Of a stretch of DNA of 64,000 nucleotides, positions 27,082-35,564 are shown one piece after another. Each line of letters opens with the position of its first letter. Positions within the stretch are counted from its first letter, which is position 1. A program made the translations under genes and the position numbers. Source of the DNA: Paraburkholderia phosphatilytica (lineage in GTDB: Bacteria; Pseudomonadota; Gammaproteobacteria; Burkholderiales; Burkholderiaceae). Under the pieces are notes generated by a model. That model did not search any database. It worked only from the letters and a program-made list of their open reading frames with translations, and had not been told where the DNA came from. The stretch lies in contig NZ_QQOA01000010.1 of assembly GCF_003443895.1 (NCBI RefSeq), forward strand, positions 175,711-239,710, in the 5' to 3' direction.

Positions 27082-27810
27082 ATGCGCAAGGGTCGGCCGG
27101 AATCCGCCAGGGTGCCGGTCGCCGGGCAGAACGCCGGCGACGACCCTTGCCATTCATCGCGTGACAACGTGCGCGACGAGTTCGACTCGGGTAAAGACCC
27201 ATTCGAAGCCTTCGACGCCCACGACATCGAAGCTGGGCACACCGGCCCGCGCGCCGGCGCATCTGCCAGTACCGGCACATCGTTCAGCCGCACATCCGAG
27301 CGATTCGCCAAGTCCAGCGATTCCTCAAACGATGGCGGCACAACATCCTCCTCGCGCCCAGCTCGCTCGCTGAAAAGCCGCGCCATGGGTTACCTGTCGC
27401 GCCGCGAGTACAGCCGCGCGGAACTCTCGCGCAAGCTGATTTCCTACACCGACAACGCCGACGAACTCGAGAAGCTGCTGGATCTGCTTGAAAGCGAGAA
27501 CTGGCTGTCGGACTCGCGCTTCGCGGAGAGCCTGATTCATCGCCGCGCATCGCGGCTTGGCGCGAGCCGTATCGTCGGCGAGTTGAAGCGGCACGCGGTG
27601 GATGCCACGTTGATCGAAGAGGCGAGCAGCCAGTTGCGCGAAACGGAACTCGCACGTGCGCAGGCCGTCTGGCGCAAAAAGTACGGTGAGCTACCCGCCA
27701 CGCCGGCGGAGCGCGCGCGTCAGGCGCGCTTCCTTGCAGCACGCGGATTTTCGACGGCCACGATCGGCAAGATCCTCAAAGGCCTCGACGAAGAATGGCT
27801 CGAAGACTGA
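27082..27810 (+). CDS. recX: RecA regulator RecX, long N-terminus
   Basis: RecX binds RecA filaments and limits their extension. The RecX repeats start at SLKSRAMGYLSRREYSRAELSRKL (about residue 96) and run through ENWLSDSRFAESLIHRRASRLGASRIVGELK to RQARFLAARGFSTATIGKILKG. The first 90 or so residues are low-complexity, Ser/Asp/Thr-rich and unlike the family, giving 242 residues where 150-200 is usual. The gene is 10 bp after recA and presumably co-transcribed from the SOS promoter. The ribosome site is weak; a later start near the domain cannot be excluded. Confidence 0.88.
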   Translation: MRKGRPESARVPVAGQNAGDDPCHSSRDNVRDEFDSGKDPFEAFDAHDIEAGHTGPRAGASASTGTSFSRTSERFAKSSDSSNDGGTTSSSRPARSLKSRAMGYLSRREYSRAELSRKLISYTDNADELEKLLDLLESENWLSDSRFAESLIHRRASRLGASRIVGELKRHAVDATLIEEASSQLRETELARAQAVWRKKYGELPATPAERARQARFLAARGFSTATIGKILKGLDEEWLED

Positions 27811-27936
27811 GCGGCAAGCGTCCCACAATCCACCGCGCATCCACTGCCAGCACGGCCTTGCTGGCCTCGGCCTGTCTCGAATACCCAGTATGTTAAAATT
27901 CGGAGGTTTTCCAATCTACCGGCCGGTCGCTTTCTC

Positions 27937-28731
27937 ATGCCGCTCTCTTCCCCCGTATCGCGTCAGTTGCGGCATCGCCGCGCAATACGAGCGGAAGCCT
28001 ATGAGCGCGCGGACGGTCTGTGGGATATCGAAGCCTGCCTGACGGACGAAAAGCCGCGCGACACCCTGCTGTCCACCGGCGTCCGCCCTAAAGGCCTGCC
28101 GATCCACGAGCTCTGGTTGCGCATCACGATCGACACGTCCATGAACGTCGTCGGTGCAGAAGCCTCGTCCGACTGGGTTCCCTATCCCGGTCTCTGTGAA
28201 GTCTCCAATCCCGCCTATCGGGCCCTCATCGGGCTCAATCTGCTCCGCAATTTCCGTCGCGATGTCGCCCGGGTGCTCGGCGGCACGACTGGCTGCACCC
28301 ATCTCACTGAACTGTGCGCCGTGTTGCCCACGGCCGCGGTGCAGGCGTTCGCGGGCACCGTCTGGAACACGCGGGACAGTTCGGCGGACGAGACTTCGCG
28401 GTCCGGCGCGAAAGCCGCAACGGCGTCAGGCGGCCATCAAAATGGCGTCGTAGGATCGAACGACACACCGCCGTTTCAGCTCGGCCGCTGCCACGCGCTG
28501 CGCTTCGACGGCGAAGCGGTGCGGCAGTACTACCCACGCTGGTACGGCCATCCGCCGCATCCAGCCAAAGGTGCTGGCAGCACGGATGCCCCAACCCGCG
28601 TGAATCACGCAAACGGCGCAGGCTCCAGCCCGGTCGGCGCGCAGCAAGAAAACAAGACAGACAACATCGAAGTTCAATCCAACTCTCAGACTGAAGGAAT
28701 CACGCATGAAGATTCACGAGTACCAGGGTAA
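27937..28731 (+). CDS. DUF2889 family protein
   Basis: A 264-residue protein with the DUF2889 pattern: [34 protein letters not shown], then [23 protein letters not shown], and [21 protein letters not shown] with two cysteines. A final [14 protein letters not shown] ends the domain. About 50 low-complexity residues follow. The role of the family is unknown. A GGAGG sits 30 bases upstream, too far for initiation at this ATG, but no nearer in-frame start was found. The last 26 bases overlap the sucC coding start in another frame. Confidence 0.85.
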   Translation: MPLSSPVSRQLRHRRAIRAEAYERADGLWDIEACLTDEKPRDTLLSTGVRPKGLPIHELWLRITIDTSMNVVGAEASSDWVPYPGLCEVSNPAYRALIGLNLLRNFRRDVARVLGGTTGCTHLTELCAVLPTAAVQAFAGTVWNTRDSSADETSRSGAKAATASGGHQNGVVGSNDTPPFQLGRCHALRFDGEAVRQYYPRWYGHPPHPAKGAGSTDAPTRVNHANGAGSSPVGAQQENKTDNIEVQSNSQTEGITHEDSRVPG

Positions 28732-29875
28732 GGAAATCCTGCGGAAATTCGGCGTCGCGGTCCCGCGCGGCAAGCCGGTGTTCTCGGTGGAAGATGCGGT
28801 CAAGGCCGCCGAAGAACTGGGCGGCCCGGTATGGGTCGTCAAGGCACAGATCCACGCAGGTGGTCGAGGCAAGGGCGGCGGCGTGAAGGTCGCAAAGTCG
28901 CTCGATCAGGTCCGTGAGTACTCGAACCAGATCCTCGGCATGCAGCTGGTCACGCACCAGACCGGTCCGGAAGGCCAGAAGGTCAACCGCCTGCTGATCG
29001 AAGAAGGCGCCGACATCAAGAAGGAACTGTACGTCGGTCTCGTCATCGATCGCGTGTCGCAGAAGGTCGTCGTGATGGCCTCGAGCGAAGGCGGCATGGA
29101 CATCGAGGAAGTCGCCGCGAAGACGCCGGAAGCGATCCACAAGGTCGCGGTGGATCCGTCGGTTGGCCTGAAGGACGCCGAAGCGGACGACCTCGCGAAG
29201 AAGATCGGCGTGCCCGACGCTTCGATCCCGCAAGCGCGCGCGATCCTGCAAGGTCTCTACAAGGCCACGTGGGAAACGGACGCATCGCTCGCCGAAATCA
29301 ACCCGCTGATCCTGACGGGCGACGGCAAGGTGATCGCGCTGGACGCGAAGTTCAACTTCGACTCGAACGCGCTGTTCCGTCATCCGGAAATCGTCGCGTA
29401 CCGTGACCTCGACGAAGAAGATCCGGCCGAAATCGAAGCGTCGAAGTTCGACCTCGCGTACATCTCGCTCGACGGCAACATCGGCTGTCTCGTGAACGGC
29501 GCGGGCCTCGCGATGGCGACGATGGACACCATCAAGCTGTTCGGCGGCGAACCGGCGAACTTCCTCGATGTCGGCGGCGGCGCGACGACCGAGAAGGTCA
29601 CCGAAGCGTTCAAGCTGATGCTGAAGAACCCGAACCTGACGGCGATTCTCGTCAACATCTTCGGCGGCATCATGCGTTGCGACGTGATCGCCGAAGGCGT
29701 GATCGCGGCTTCGAAGGCGGTGCACCTGCAGGTGCCGCTCGTCGTGCGCATGAAGGGCACGAACGAAGACCTCGGCAAGAAGATGCTCAAGGACTCCGGC
29801 CTGCCGATCATCTCGGCGGACAGCATGGAAGAAGCAGCGCAGAAGGTTGTCGCCGCCGCTTCCGGCCAGGCCTGA
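28706..29875 (+). CDS. sucC: Succinate-CoA ligase, beta subunit
   Basis: A 389-residue ADP/GDP-forming succinyl-CoA synthetase beta chain of the TCA cycle. It converts succinyl-CoA to succinate with substrate-level phosphorylation. The ATP-grasp start is [22 protein letters not shown], with [20 protein letters not shown] for nucleotide binding, EINPLI for metal, and [30 protein letters not shown] near the C-terminal CoA-ligase domain. AGGA lies 8 bases before the ATG. It is followed by sucD after 126 bp. Confidence 0.98.
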   Translation: MKIHEYQGKEILRKFGVAVPRGKPVFSVEDAVKAAEELGGPVWVVKAQIHAGGRGKGGGVKVAKSLDQVREYSNQILGMQLVTHQTGPEGQKVNRLLIEEGADIKKELYVGLVIDRVSQKVVVMASSEGGMDIEEVAAKTPEAIHKVAVDPSVGLKDAEADDLAKKIGVPDASIPQARAILQGLYKATWETDASLAEINPLILTGDGKVIALDAKFNFDSNALFRHPEIVAYRDLDEEDPAEIEASKFDLAYISLDGNIGCLVNGAGLAMATMDTIKLFGGEPANFLDVGGGATTEKVTEAFKLMLKNPNLTAILVNIFGGIMRCDVIAEGVIAASKAVHLQVPLVVRMKGTNEDLGKKMLKDSGLPIISADSMEEAAQKVVAAASGQA

Positions 29876-30001
29876 TCGCTACGGCGCATCTCTTACCGAA
29901 TCACGAATGACGAATGGCGGCGCACGAGCGGCGCGGGCGCGCAGCAACCCGCCGCCGGATCGCCGGGACTCGTGCGACGCCAACCGAATAGAGGTCAATA
30001 C

Positions 30002-30883
30002 ATGTCGATTCTGATCAACAAAGACACCAAGGTCATCACGCAGGGCATCACCGGCAAGACCGGTCAGTTCCACACGCGCGCCTGCCGCGAGTACGCCAAC
30101 GGCCGCGAAGCGTTCGTCGCGGGCGTGAACCCGAAGAAGGCCGGCGAAGACTTCGAAGGCATTCCGATCTACGCGAGCGTGAAGGAAGCGAAGGCCGAGA
30201 CCGGCGCGACCGTGTCGGTCATCTACGTGCCGCCCGCGGGCGCCGCTGCCGCGATCTGGGAAGCGGTCGAAGCCGACCTCGATCTCGCGATCTGCATCAC
30301 GGAAGGCATTCCGGTTCGCGACATGATCGAAGTGAAGGACCGTATGCGCCGCGAAGGCCGCAAGACGCTGCTGCTCGGACCGAACTGCCCGGGCACGATC
30401 ACGCCGGACGAACTGAAGATCGGCATCATGCCGGGTCACATCCACCGCAAAGGCCGCATCGGCGTCGTGTCGCGTTCGGGCACGCTGACGTATGAAGCCG
30501 TGGGCCAGCTGACGGCGCTGGGCCTCGGCCAGTCGTCGGCGGTCGGTATCGGCGGCGACCCGATCAACGGTCTGAAGCACATCGACGTGATGAAGATGTT
30601 CAACGACGATCCGGATACGGACGCCGTCATCATGATTGGCGAGATCGGCGGTCCGGACGAAGCGAACGCCGCCTACTGGATCAAGGACAACATGAAGAAG
30701 CCGGTGGTCGGCTTCATCGCGGGCGTCACGGCGCCTCCGGGCAAGCGCATGGGCCACGCCGGCGCGCTGATCTCGGGCGGTGCGGATACGGCCGACGCGA
30801 AGCTGGAAATCATGGACGCATGCGGCATCAAGGTCACGAAGAACCCGTCCGAGATGGCCCGTCTGCTGAAGTCGATCCTGTGA
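30002..30883 (+). CDS. sucD: Succinate-CoA ligase, alpha subunit
   Basis: A 293-residue alpha subunit that binds CoA and carries the phospho-histidine. MSILINKDTKVITQGITGKTGQFHT forms the CoA-binding Rossmann start, LGPNCPGTITPDE follows, and the active histidine lies in GHAGALISGG near residue 246. AGGT is 7 bases before the ATG at 30002. It forms the heterotetramer with SucC and is probably on one transcript with it, ending at the terminator at 31046-31083. Confidence 0.98.
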   Translation: MSILINKDTKVITQGITGKTGQFHTRACREYANGREAFVAGVNPKKAGEDFEGIPIYASVKEAKAETGATVSVIYVPPAGAAAAIWEAVEADLDLAICITEGIPVRDMIEVKDRMRREGRKTLLLGPNCPGTITPDELKIGIMPGHIHRKGRIGVVSRSGTLTYEAVGQLTALGLGQSSAVGIGGDPINGLKHIDVMKMFNDDPDTDAVIMIGEIGGPDEANAAYWIKDNMKKPVVGFIAGVTAPPGKRMGHAGALISGGADTADAKLEIMDACGIKVTKNPSEMARLLKSIL

Positions 30884-30941
30884 TGTCGACGCCGGTTGCG
30901 CGGCTTCGCTTCATCGGAGCGTAGCGGCGGTACTGGCAAAA

Positions 30942-30968
30942 GCGGCAACAGCGGCAACAGCGGCACGA
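30942..30968. repeat. Three 9-bp units in the sucD 3' region
   Basis: Two perfect GCGGCAACA units are followed by a diverged GCGGCACGA. They lie about 60 bases after the sucD stop, immediately upstream of the structured segment. Confidence 0.6.
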
Positions 30969-30976
30969 AAGAGCAG

Positions 30977-31083
30977 TCGTAAGCGGTTCGGCAGATTTTC
31001 ACGAATTTGCTATCCTTACGAACCTCTTTCGTCAGAGCCGGATCCAAAGCGAGGGAGTGCATTGCGCTCCCTCGCTTTTTTTC
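30977..31083 (+). ncRNA. Candidate 3'UTR-derived small RNA after sucCD
   Basis: A compact folded segment follows sucD. The outer stem is TCGTAAG (30977-30983) with CTTACGA (31015-31021). The inner stem is GCAGATT (30991-30997) with AATTTGC (31004-31010), allowing one G-U pair. A pyrimidine-rich single-stranded stretch (AACCTCTTTCG) comes next, and then a strong terminator hairpin ending in seven T. This is the form expected of an Hfq-binding RNA cut from, or started within, a 3'UTR. No expression evidence is available here. Confidence 0.4.
31046..31083 (+). terminator. Rho-independent terminator of sucCD
   Basis: A 12-bp stem (31046-31057 with 31067-31078) with core GCGAGGGAG/CTCCCTCGC and a 9-base loop is followed by a run of seven T. 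It lies between the sucD 3' region and the TerC-family gene. Confidence 0.92.
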
Positions 31084-31106
31084 GGCCCTTCGTTCCGCAC
31101 GTGTCC

Positions 31107-31847
31107 ATGCCTGAATTCTTCACGACGCTTCATTGGGGCGCCGTCCTCCAGATCATCGTGATCGACATCCTGCTCGGCGGCGACAACGCGGTCGTGATCG
31201 CGCTCGCGTGCCGCAACCTGCCGGCGCAACAGCGGCTGCAGGGCATCGTGTGGGGCACGGTCGGCGCGATCCTGTTGCGCATCGTGCTGATCGCGTTTGC
31301 GGTCACGCTGCTCGACGTGCCGTTCCTGAAGTTCGCGGGCGGTCTGCTGCTGCTGTGGATCGGCGTGCGTCTGATGGCTCCCGCGCACGATTCGCACGAC
31401 AACGTGAAGCCCGCCGACCAACTCTTCGGCGCGATCAAGACGATCATCGTCGCCGACGCGGTGATGAGCGTCGACAACGTGATCGCCATTGCCGGCGCGG
31501 CCGAAGCGGCGGACCCGGAGCATCGTCTCGCGCTCGTGATCTTCGGGCTGCTCGTCAGCATTCCGCTGATCGTGTGGGGCAGCCAGCTCGTGCTGAAGCT
31601 GCTCGACCGCTTCCCGGTCGTGATCACGTTCGGCGCCGCGCTGCTCGGCTGGATCGCGGGCGGCCTGATCATCAACGATCCGGCGGGCGACCGCTGGCCC
31701 GCGCTCGACGCGCCGCTCGCGATCTACGGCATGGAGGTCGCGTGCGCGTTATTCGTGGTGGCAGTCGGTTATGCGGTCAAGCGCCGGAACGCGGCGCGAG
31801 CGGCACGCGTCGCCACGGGCAACGGCGCTCCGCCGGGCTCTCGTTAG
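31107..31847 (+). CDS. TerC/YjbE-family integral membrane protein
   Basis: A 246-residue protein with about seven membrane helices. The TerC signatures are IDILLGGDNAVVIALACRNLP (first half) and IIVADAVMSVDNVIAIAGAAEAADPEHRL (second half), each with a membrane-embedded Asp-Asn pair. TerC relatives are implicated in metal-ion (Mn2+) export or in metallating exported proteins. The ATG at 31107 gives MPEFFTTLHWG; an in-frame TTG at 31062 lies in the terminator hairpin and was rejected. The C-terminus is basic and cytoplasmic. Confidence 0.9.
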   Translation: MPEFFTTLHWGAVLQIIVIDILLGGDNAVVIALACRNLPAQQRLQGIVWGTVGAILLRIVLIAFAVTLLDVPFLKFAGGLLLLWIGVRLMAPAHDSHDNVKPADQLFGAIKTIIVADAVMSVDNVIAIAGAAEAADPEHRLALVIFGLLVSIPLIVWGSQLVLKLLDRFPVVITFGAALLGWIAGGLIINDPAGDRWPALDAPLAIYGMEVACALFVVAVGYAVKRRNAARAARVATGNGAPPGSR

Positions 31848-31915
31848 TCCCTTCTTCACAGCGGACGTTAGCCATTCGGCCGACTGCGCCGCAAACATCG
31901 CGCTGGATACGATCG

Positions 31916-31949
31916 AAGCGCCTGTTCCGATGGTCGGAGCAGGCGCTTT
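31916..31949 (+). terminator. Likely terminator of the TerC-family gene
   Basis: A long hairpin (31916-31930 with 31934-31948, stem of about 15 bp including a T-G pair, 3-base loop TGG) starts AAGCGCCTG and ends CAGGCGCTTTC. The T tract is only three bases, so strength is uncertain. It lies just before the pilin ribosome site. Confidence 0.65.
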
Positions 31950-31967
31950 CGCCTCTGGAGCCCGCCG

Positions 31968-32681
31968 ATGTCTGAAACTGCTTCCGCCGCCGTGGTGTTT
32001 TCCCACGCTCTCGTTACGTCCGCATCCGCCGTTGCGCCCGAACTGCTTTCCATTGCCGCGAGCCGATCCTCCGCGCCAGGCTCGCCCGGCCCGGTGCCTT
32101 CGGTGTCGTCGGCGCGCCTGCACATGCCGCCGCGTCCGTCCGCAAATCTCGTCGTTGGCCGCTACGTCGCGTTTGGCTTCACGCTGATCGAGCTGATGAT
32201 CGTGCTGGCGATCGTCGGTGTGATCGCCGCGTATGCGATCCCTGCGTATCAGGACTATCTCGCGCGCAGCCGCGTCGGCGAAGGGCTGTCGCTCGCGAAC
32301 TCGGCGCGGCTCGCGGTCGCTGAAAACGTCGCGAGCGGGAGCGCGTTCTCCGGCGGCTATGCGTCGCCCAATGCGACGCGCAACGTCGAATCGATCCACA
32401 TCGACGACGACACCGGCCAGATCACCGTCGCTTTCACGACTCGTGTCGCACCGGCGGGCTCGAACACGATGGTGCTGGTGCCGTCCGTGCCCGACAACGC
32501 CGATATGCCCACTGCGCGCGTTGCGCTCGCAAAGGGTGCGGTGCAGGCCGGTTCGCTGACCTGGGAGTGCTTTGCCGGCGGGAAGGCTGCGTCGTCGCTG
32601 CCGGCGCCGGGTTCAGGTCCGATGCCCGCGGTCGCCGCCACGCTGCCTGGCAATCTCGCGCCGCCCGAATGCCGTGGATGA
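31968..32681 (+). CDS. Type IV pilin-like protein (PilA/PilE type)
   Basis: A pilin with the class III signal [33 protein letters not shown]. Prepilin peptidase PilD would cut before Phe71 and methylate it; Glu at +5 is present, and the hydrophobic helix is normal. The globular part includes a single-disulfide region (WECFAGG... PPECRG). GGAG with a 7-base spacer supports ATG 31968, but this predicts a 70-residue leader, far longer than the usual 5-30. An in-frame ATG at 32124 would give an 18-residue leader but has no ribosome site. The glycosyltransferase gene of PglL type follows, suggesting O-glycosylation. Confidence 0.8.
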   Translation: MSETASAAVVFSHALVTSASAVAPELLSIAASRSSAPGSPGPVPSVSSARLHMPPRPSANLVVGRYVAFGFTLIELMIVLAIVGVIAAYAIPAYQDYLARSRVGEGLSLANSARLAVAENVASGSAFSGGYASPNATRNVESIHIDDDTGQITVAFTTRVAPAGSNTMVLVPSVPDNADMPTARVALAKGAVQAGSLTWECFAGGKAASSLPAPGSGPMPAVAATLPGNLAPPECRG

Positions 32682-32791
32682 TGCGGGCGGTTTGCATCGG
32701 GTGAAGATGAAGGTGCGGTAAGCGGGTGTGGCGTTTGCTCCGATCGAGCGATCGCGATGAGTTGTCGTGATTTGGGCGAATTTGCCCGCAG

Positions 32792-32831
32792 CCGGCGCAC
32801 AGCGTAGGAATTTTTTTGTATAGTGCGCCGG
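32792..32831. promoter_or_regulatory. Inverted repeat flanking the pglL promoter region
   Basis: CCGGCGCAC (32792-32800) and GTGCGCCGG (32823-32831) form a perfect 9-bp inverted repeat around 22 bases that include a T7 run and TATAGT, a plausible -10. A second dyad, GGGCGAA/TTTGCCC, lies just upstream at 32774-32787. The arms would cover the core promoter, as an operator or looped site would. Confidence 0.5.
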
Positions 32832-32856
32832 TTGCCGATGCCCCACCCACTCATTC

Positions 32857-34659
32857 ATGCCTACACCCCTGACGCCGATTTCGCGCTACCTCTCCCTCGT
32901 TCTGCTGGCTATTGCGTTGATCCTGCCGTACGCGGTCACGGTCCATACGTATCCGATTCCGACGTTCTACTCGGAATACACCGCGCTGGCGCTGTACCTG
33001 CTGCTGGGCGCGTCGCTCGTGCTGTTCGCCGCGTGCGCGCGCGAGCCGCTACGTGTCGGCATGCCGACGGTCGCCCTCGTGCCCTTGCTGTTCGGCGTGC
33101 TGCTGATCGCGCAGACCGTCGTGCTGCCGGTCGCGCAACCGTCGATCAACTGGCTCGGCGCGGGGTACCTGCTTGCGGCGCTGATGGCCACGTACGCCGG
33201 CTTCGTGTTCAACCGCGCGAACCTGATGGAGACCGCGCTGCGCTGGGCGGCCGTCGCGCTGGTGCTGGGCGGTCTGTTCGCGGTGTTCTGCCAGGTGATC
33301 CAGCTGTTCCATCTCGAGCCGAAGGTGTCGCCGCTCGTCGTGTCGTACAACGTGCTGATCGAACGTCGGCCGTTCGGCAACATGGCGCAGGCGAATCACC
33401 TCGCTACCTACATCGCGTTCGCGGCCGCGGGTGCGCTGTTCCTTACGCAGACGCGCCGGTTGCCGGTGCTCGTGTGGGCGGTGCTGTCCGTGATCTTCAG
33501 CGCGGGGCTCGCGCTCACGGTGTCGCGCGGGCCGTGGCTGCAGATGGGCGTGATCGTCGTGGCCGGCTTCTGGATGGCGTTCGCGGAAGGGCGCCGCAAT
33601 CCGGGTCGACCGGGCAATGTGCGCGAGTGGCTGATTCCCGTGGTGCTGTTCGCGCTCTTCGTCGCGGTGAACGCGGGCATCCGCTGGGCCAACGTGCACT
33701 ATCACCTCGAACTCGACGAATCCGCCGCCGACCGCTTCAAGGACGCGCGCCAGATCGCGCCGCGCATCGCGCTGTGGAAGTACGGCTGGACGATGTTCCG
33801 GATGCATCCGCTGCTCGGCGTCGGCTGGGGCGATTTTCCGCGCTATCAGTTCGATCTCGTGCGCGCGCTCGGCGGCGTCGAGATCGCGAACAACGCGCAC
33901 GACATCTTCCTCGATCTGCTCGCGAAGACGGGCGTCGTGGGTGTTGCGATCGTGCTGGTCGGACTGCTGGCGTGGCTGCTGCGCGTCGTGCTGGCGCCGC
34001 ATACCGCGGCGCGCATTTTCGGTGTCGCGTTGATCGGTGTGCTGGTGATGCATGCGCTCGTCGAATATCCGCAGCAGTACATGTTCTTCCTGCTGCCGGC
34101 GATGTTCGTGTTCGGCCTGCTCGAGACGAAGCCGGTGCGCGCGGCGGCACCGGGGCTCGCGTTTGGCGCGTTCGCCGTGATCGCGTTCGGCGGTATCGCG
34201 GCGCTGTATCCGGTGTATCGCGACTATGCGCGCGCCGAAGTGCTGTACTACGGATCGCGGCCCGCGGAACAGTACCAGGCCGATCCGTCGACGCTCTTCC
34301 AGGCGTGGGGCGAATACGGGATGGCGACGCTCCTGCCGATGGATTCGAACGATCTGCCGTACAAGCTCGCGATGCATCGTCAGGCGATCGCGCTGTTGCC
34401 GGGCGAGACGGTGCTGCGTCGCTATGCGGTGTTGCAGGCGCTGAACGGCGATACCGCTGACGCCTACGATACGGTGGAGCGGCTGAAAATCTTCGCGCAG
34501 GAACTGCACGACTGGCCGACGCAACTCGCGTATCTGTATCAGCTCTGCGACGAGCAGAAGACGCTGGCCGGCTTCAAGGATGAACTGGTGAAGAAGTACG
34601 GCACGCCGCCGAAGGGCATCATCGATAACAGCGATGACGAGGGTGATGACGATTCGTGA
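32857..34659 (+). CDS. pglL: PglL-type O-oligosaccharyltransferase
   Basis: A 600-residue polytopic protein of the Wzy/PglL family. About 12 membrane helices fill residues 10-460, then a soluble tail of about 140 residues. The Wzy_C region has FGNMAQANHLATYIAFAAAG and, later, RIALWKYGWTMFRMHPLLGVGWGDFPRYQFD followed by NNAHDIFLDLLAKTGVVG, the pattern of bacterial O-OTases. These enzymes transfer undecaprenyl-linked glycans onto Ser/Thr of periplasmic proteins such as pilin. Position directly after a pilin gene supports that, but general protein glycosylation is equally possible. WaaL ligase or Wzy polymerase are alternatives. Confidence 0.85.
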   Translation: MPTPLTPISRYLSLVLLAIALILPYAVTVHTYPIPTFYSEYTALALYLLLGASLVLFAACAREPLRVGMPTVALVPLLFGVLLIAQTVVLPVAQPSINWLGAGYLLAALMATYAGFVFNRANLMETALRWAAVALVLGGLFAVFCQVIQLFHLEPKVSPLVVSYNVLIERRPFGNMAQANHLATYIAFAAAGALFLTQTRRLPVLVWAVLSVIFSAGLALTVSRGPWLQMGVIVVAGFWMAFAEGRRNPGRPGNVREWLIPVVLFALFVAVNAGIRWANVHYHLELDESAADRFKDARQIAPRIALWKYGWTMFRMHPLLGVGWGDFPRYQFDLVRALGGVEIANNAHDIFLDLLAKTGVVGVAIVLVGLLAWLLRVVLAPHTAARIFGVALIGVLVMHALVEYPQQYMFFLLPAMFVFGLLETKPVRAAAPGLAFGAFAVIAFGGIAALYPVYRDYARAEVLYYGSRPAEQYQADPSTLFQAWGEYGMATLLPMDSNDLPYKLAMHRQAIALLPGETVLRRYAVLQALNGDTADAYDTVERLKIFAQELHDWPTQLAYLYQLCDEQKTLAGFKDELVKKYGTPPKGIIDNSDDEGDDDS

Positions 34660-34667
34660 TCGCGCTG

Positions 34668-34702
34668 CCCGGCATCGTGTCGCACCACTGATGCCGGGTT
34701 CT
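34668..34702 (+). terminator. Possible terminator after pglL
   Basis: CCCGGCATC (34668-34676) pairs with GATGCCGGG (34690-34698), a 9-bp GC-rich stem with a 13-base loop, followed by TTCT. The T tract is weak. Confidence 0.5.
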
Positions 34703-34761
34703 ACCACTCGGGCCGGATACGCCATCCGCAATCGGGTTATCACCAAGGCAAAGGCGGCAGC

Positions 34762-34989
34762 ATGAACTGGTTACTGGATCGCCTGCTGTTGATTGTGACC
34801 GCGGTTGCGCTTGGCGCTGCCGCATGGGCCTTCTATCGCTTCACCGGCGAGTGGGCTGCCCCGATCCTGCTGACCGTCACCTTCATCAGCCTGATTGCGG
34901 ACAACTTCAGGTTGCGCAAGCTGTTGCGAGACAACGGCATCGACGCTCGCTCGGCCCGTCGTCAACGGTGGGAACAGCGCAAGCGCTGA
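34762..34989 (+). CDS. Small two-helix membrane protein, hypothetical
   Basis: A 75-residue protein with two predicted membrane helices (about residues 5-25 and 31-48), followed by a very basic tail (RLRKLLRDNGIDARSARRQRWEQRKR). The ribosome site AAAGGCGGC is 6-9 bases before ATG. It has no recognised family. The positive tail suggests Nin/Cin with the C-terminus in the cytoplasm. It follows pglL by about 100 bp after a possible terminator and is convergent with moaC. Confidence 0.65.
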   Translation: MNWLLDRLLLIVTAVALGAAAWAFYRFTGEWAAPILLTVTFISLIADNFRLRKLLRDNGIDARSARRQRWEQRKR

Positions 34990-35010
34990 CGCAGTCGACA
35001 CAACAACGAC

Positions 35011-35490
35011 CTAGCCTTCCGCCACCCAATCCCCCGACTTCCCCCCATGCTTCTCCATCACCTTCACGTCGGTGATGGTCATCCCGCGATCGACAGCCTT
35101 GCACATGTCGTACACAGTCAGGAGCCCGACCTGCACCGCAGTCAGCGCCTCCATTTCGACACCGGTGCGCCCGAGCGTCTCGACCTGCGCGGTGCAGTGC
35201 ACGCCGGGTAGCGCATCGTCGAACGCGAAGTCGACCGTGACGCGCGTCAACGCGAGCGGATGGCACAGCGGGATCAGGTCGGAAGTGCGTTTCGCGCCCT
35301 GAATCGCGGCGACTCGCGCAACGCCGATCACATCGCCTTTCTTCGCGTTGCCGCCGCGAATCAGCGCGAGCGTGTCGGGCAGCATGCGGATCGAGCCGCG
35401 CGCGACAGCGATGCGCTTCGTCTCGTTCTTCCCGCCGACGTCCACCATATGCGCCTGGCCGGCCGCATCGAAGTGTGTGAGATCAGGCAT
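35011..35490 (-). CDS. moaC: Cyclic pyranopterin monophosphate synthase MoaC
   Basis: A 159-residue MoaC. With MoaA it converts the GTP-derived 3',8-cyclic intermediate to cPMP, the first molybdenum-cofactor precursor. The motifs are [42 protein letters not shown] (active-site Lys and His), [25 protein letters not shown] and the ending KSGDW. Length and composition are standard. GGAG lies 11 bases before the ATG. It is the last gene of a leftward run and has no other moa gene beside it. Confidence 0.97.
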   Translation of the reverse strand: MPDLTHFDAAGQAHMVDVGGKNETKRIAVARGSIRMLPDTLALIRGGNAKKGDVIGVARVAAIQGAKRTSDLIPLCHPLALTRVTVDFAFDDALPGVHCTAQVETLGRTGVEMEALTAVQVGLLTVYDMCKAVDRGMTITDVKVMEKHGGKSGDWVAEG

Positions 35491-35564
35491 GACTGGTTGG
35501 GCTCCTATCGAGGGCGCCTATCTTAGCAGCGTCGCCGCGCGACACGGTCTGCTCGCGCCTCGGT

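Noticed and set aside
31062..31106. Longer TerC-family start at TTG 31062
   Set aside because: The extra codons are the sucCD terminator hairpin, which cannot sensibly be translated as the TerC start.
33049..34746. Leftward 565-codon frame opposite pglL
   Set aside because: Composition is dominated by Arg, His and Gln, typical of an antisense shadow in GC-rich DNA.
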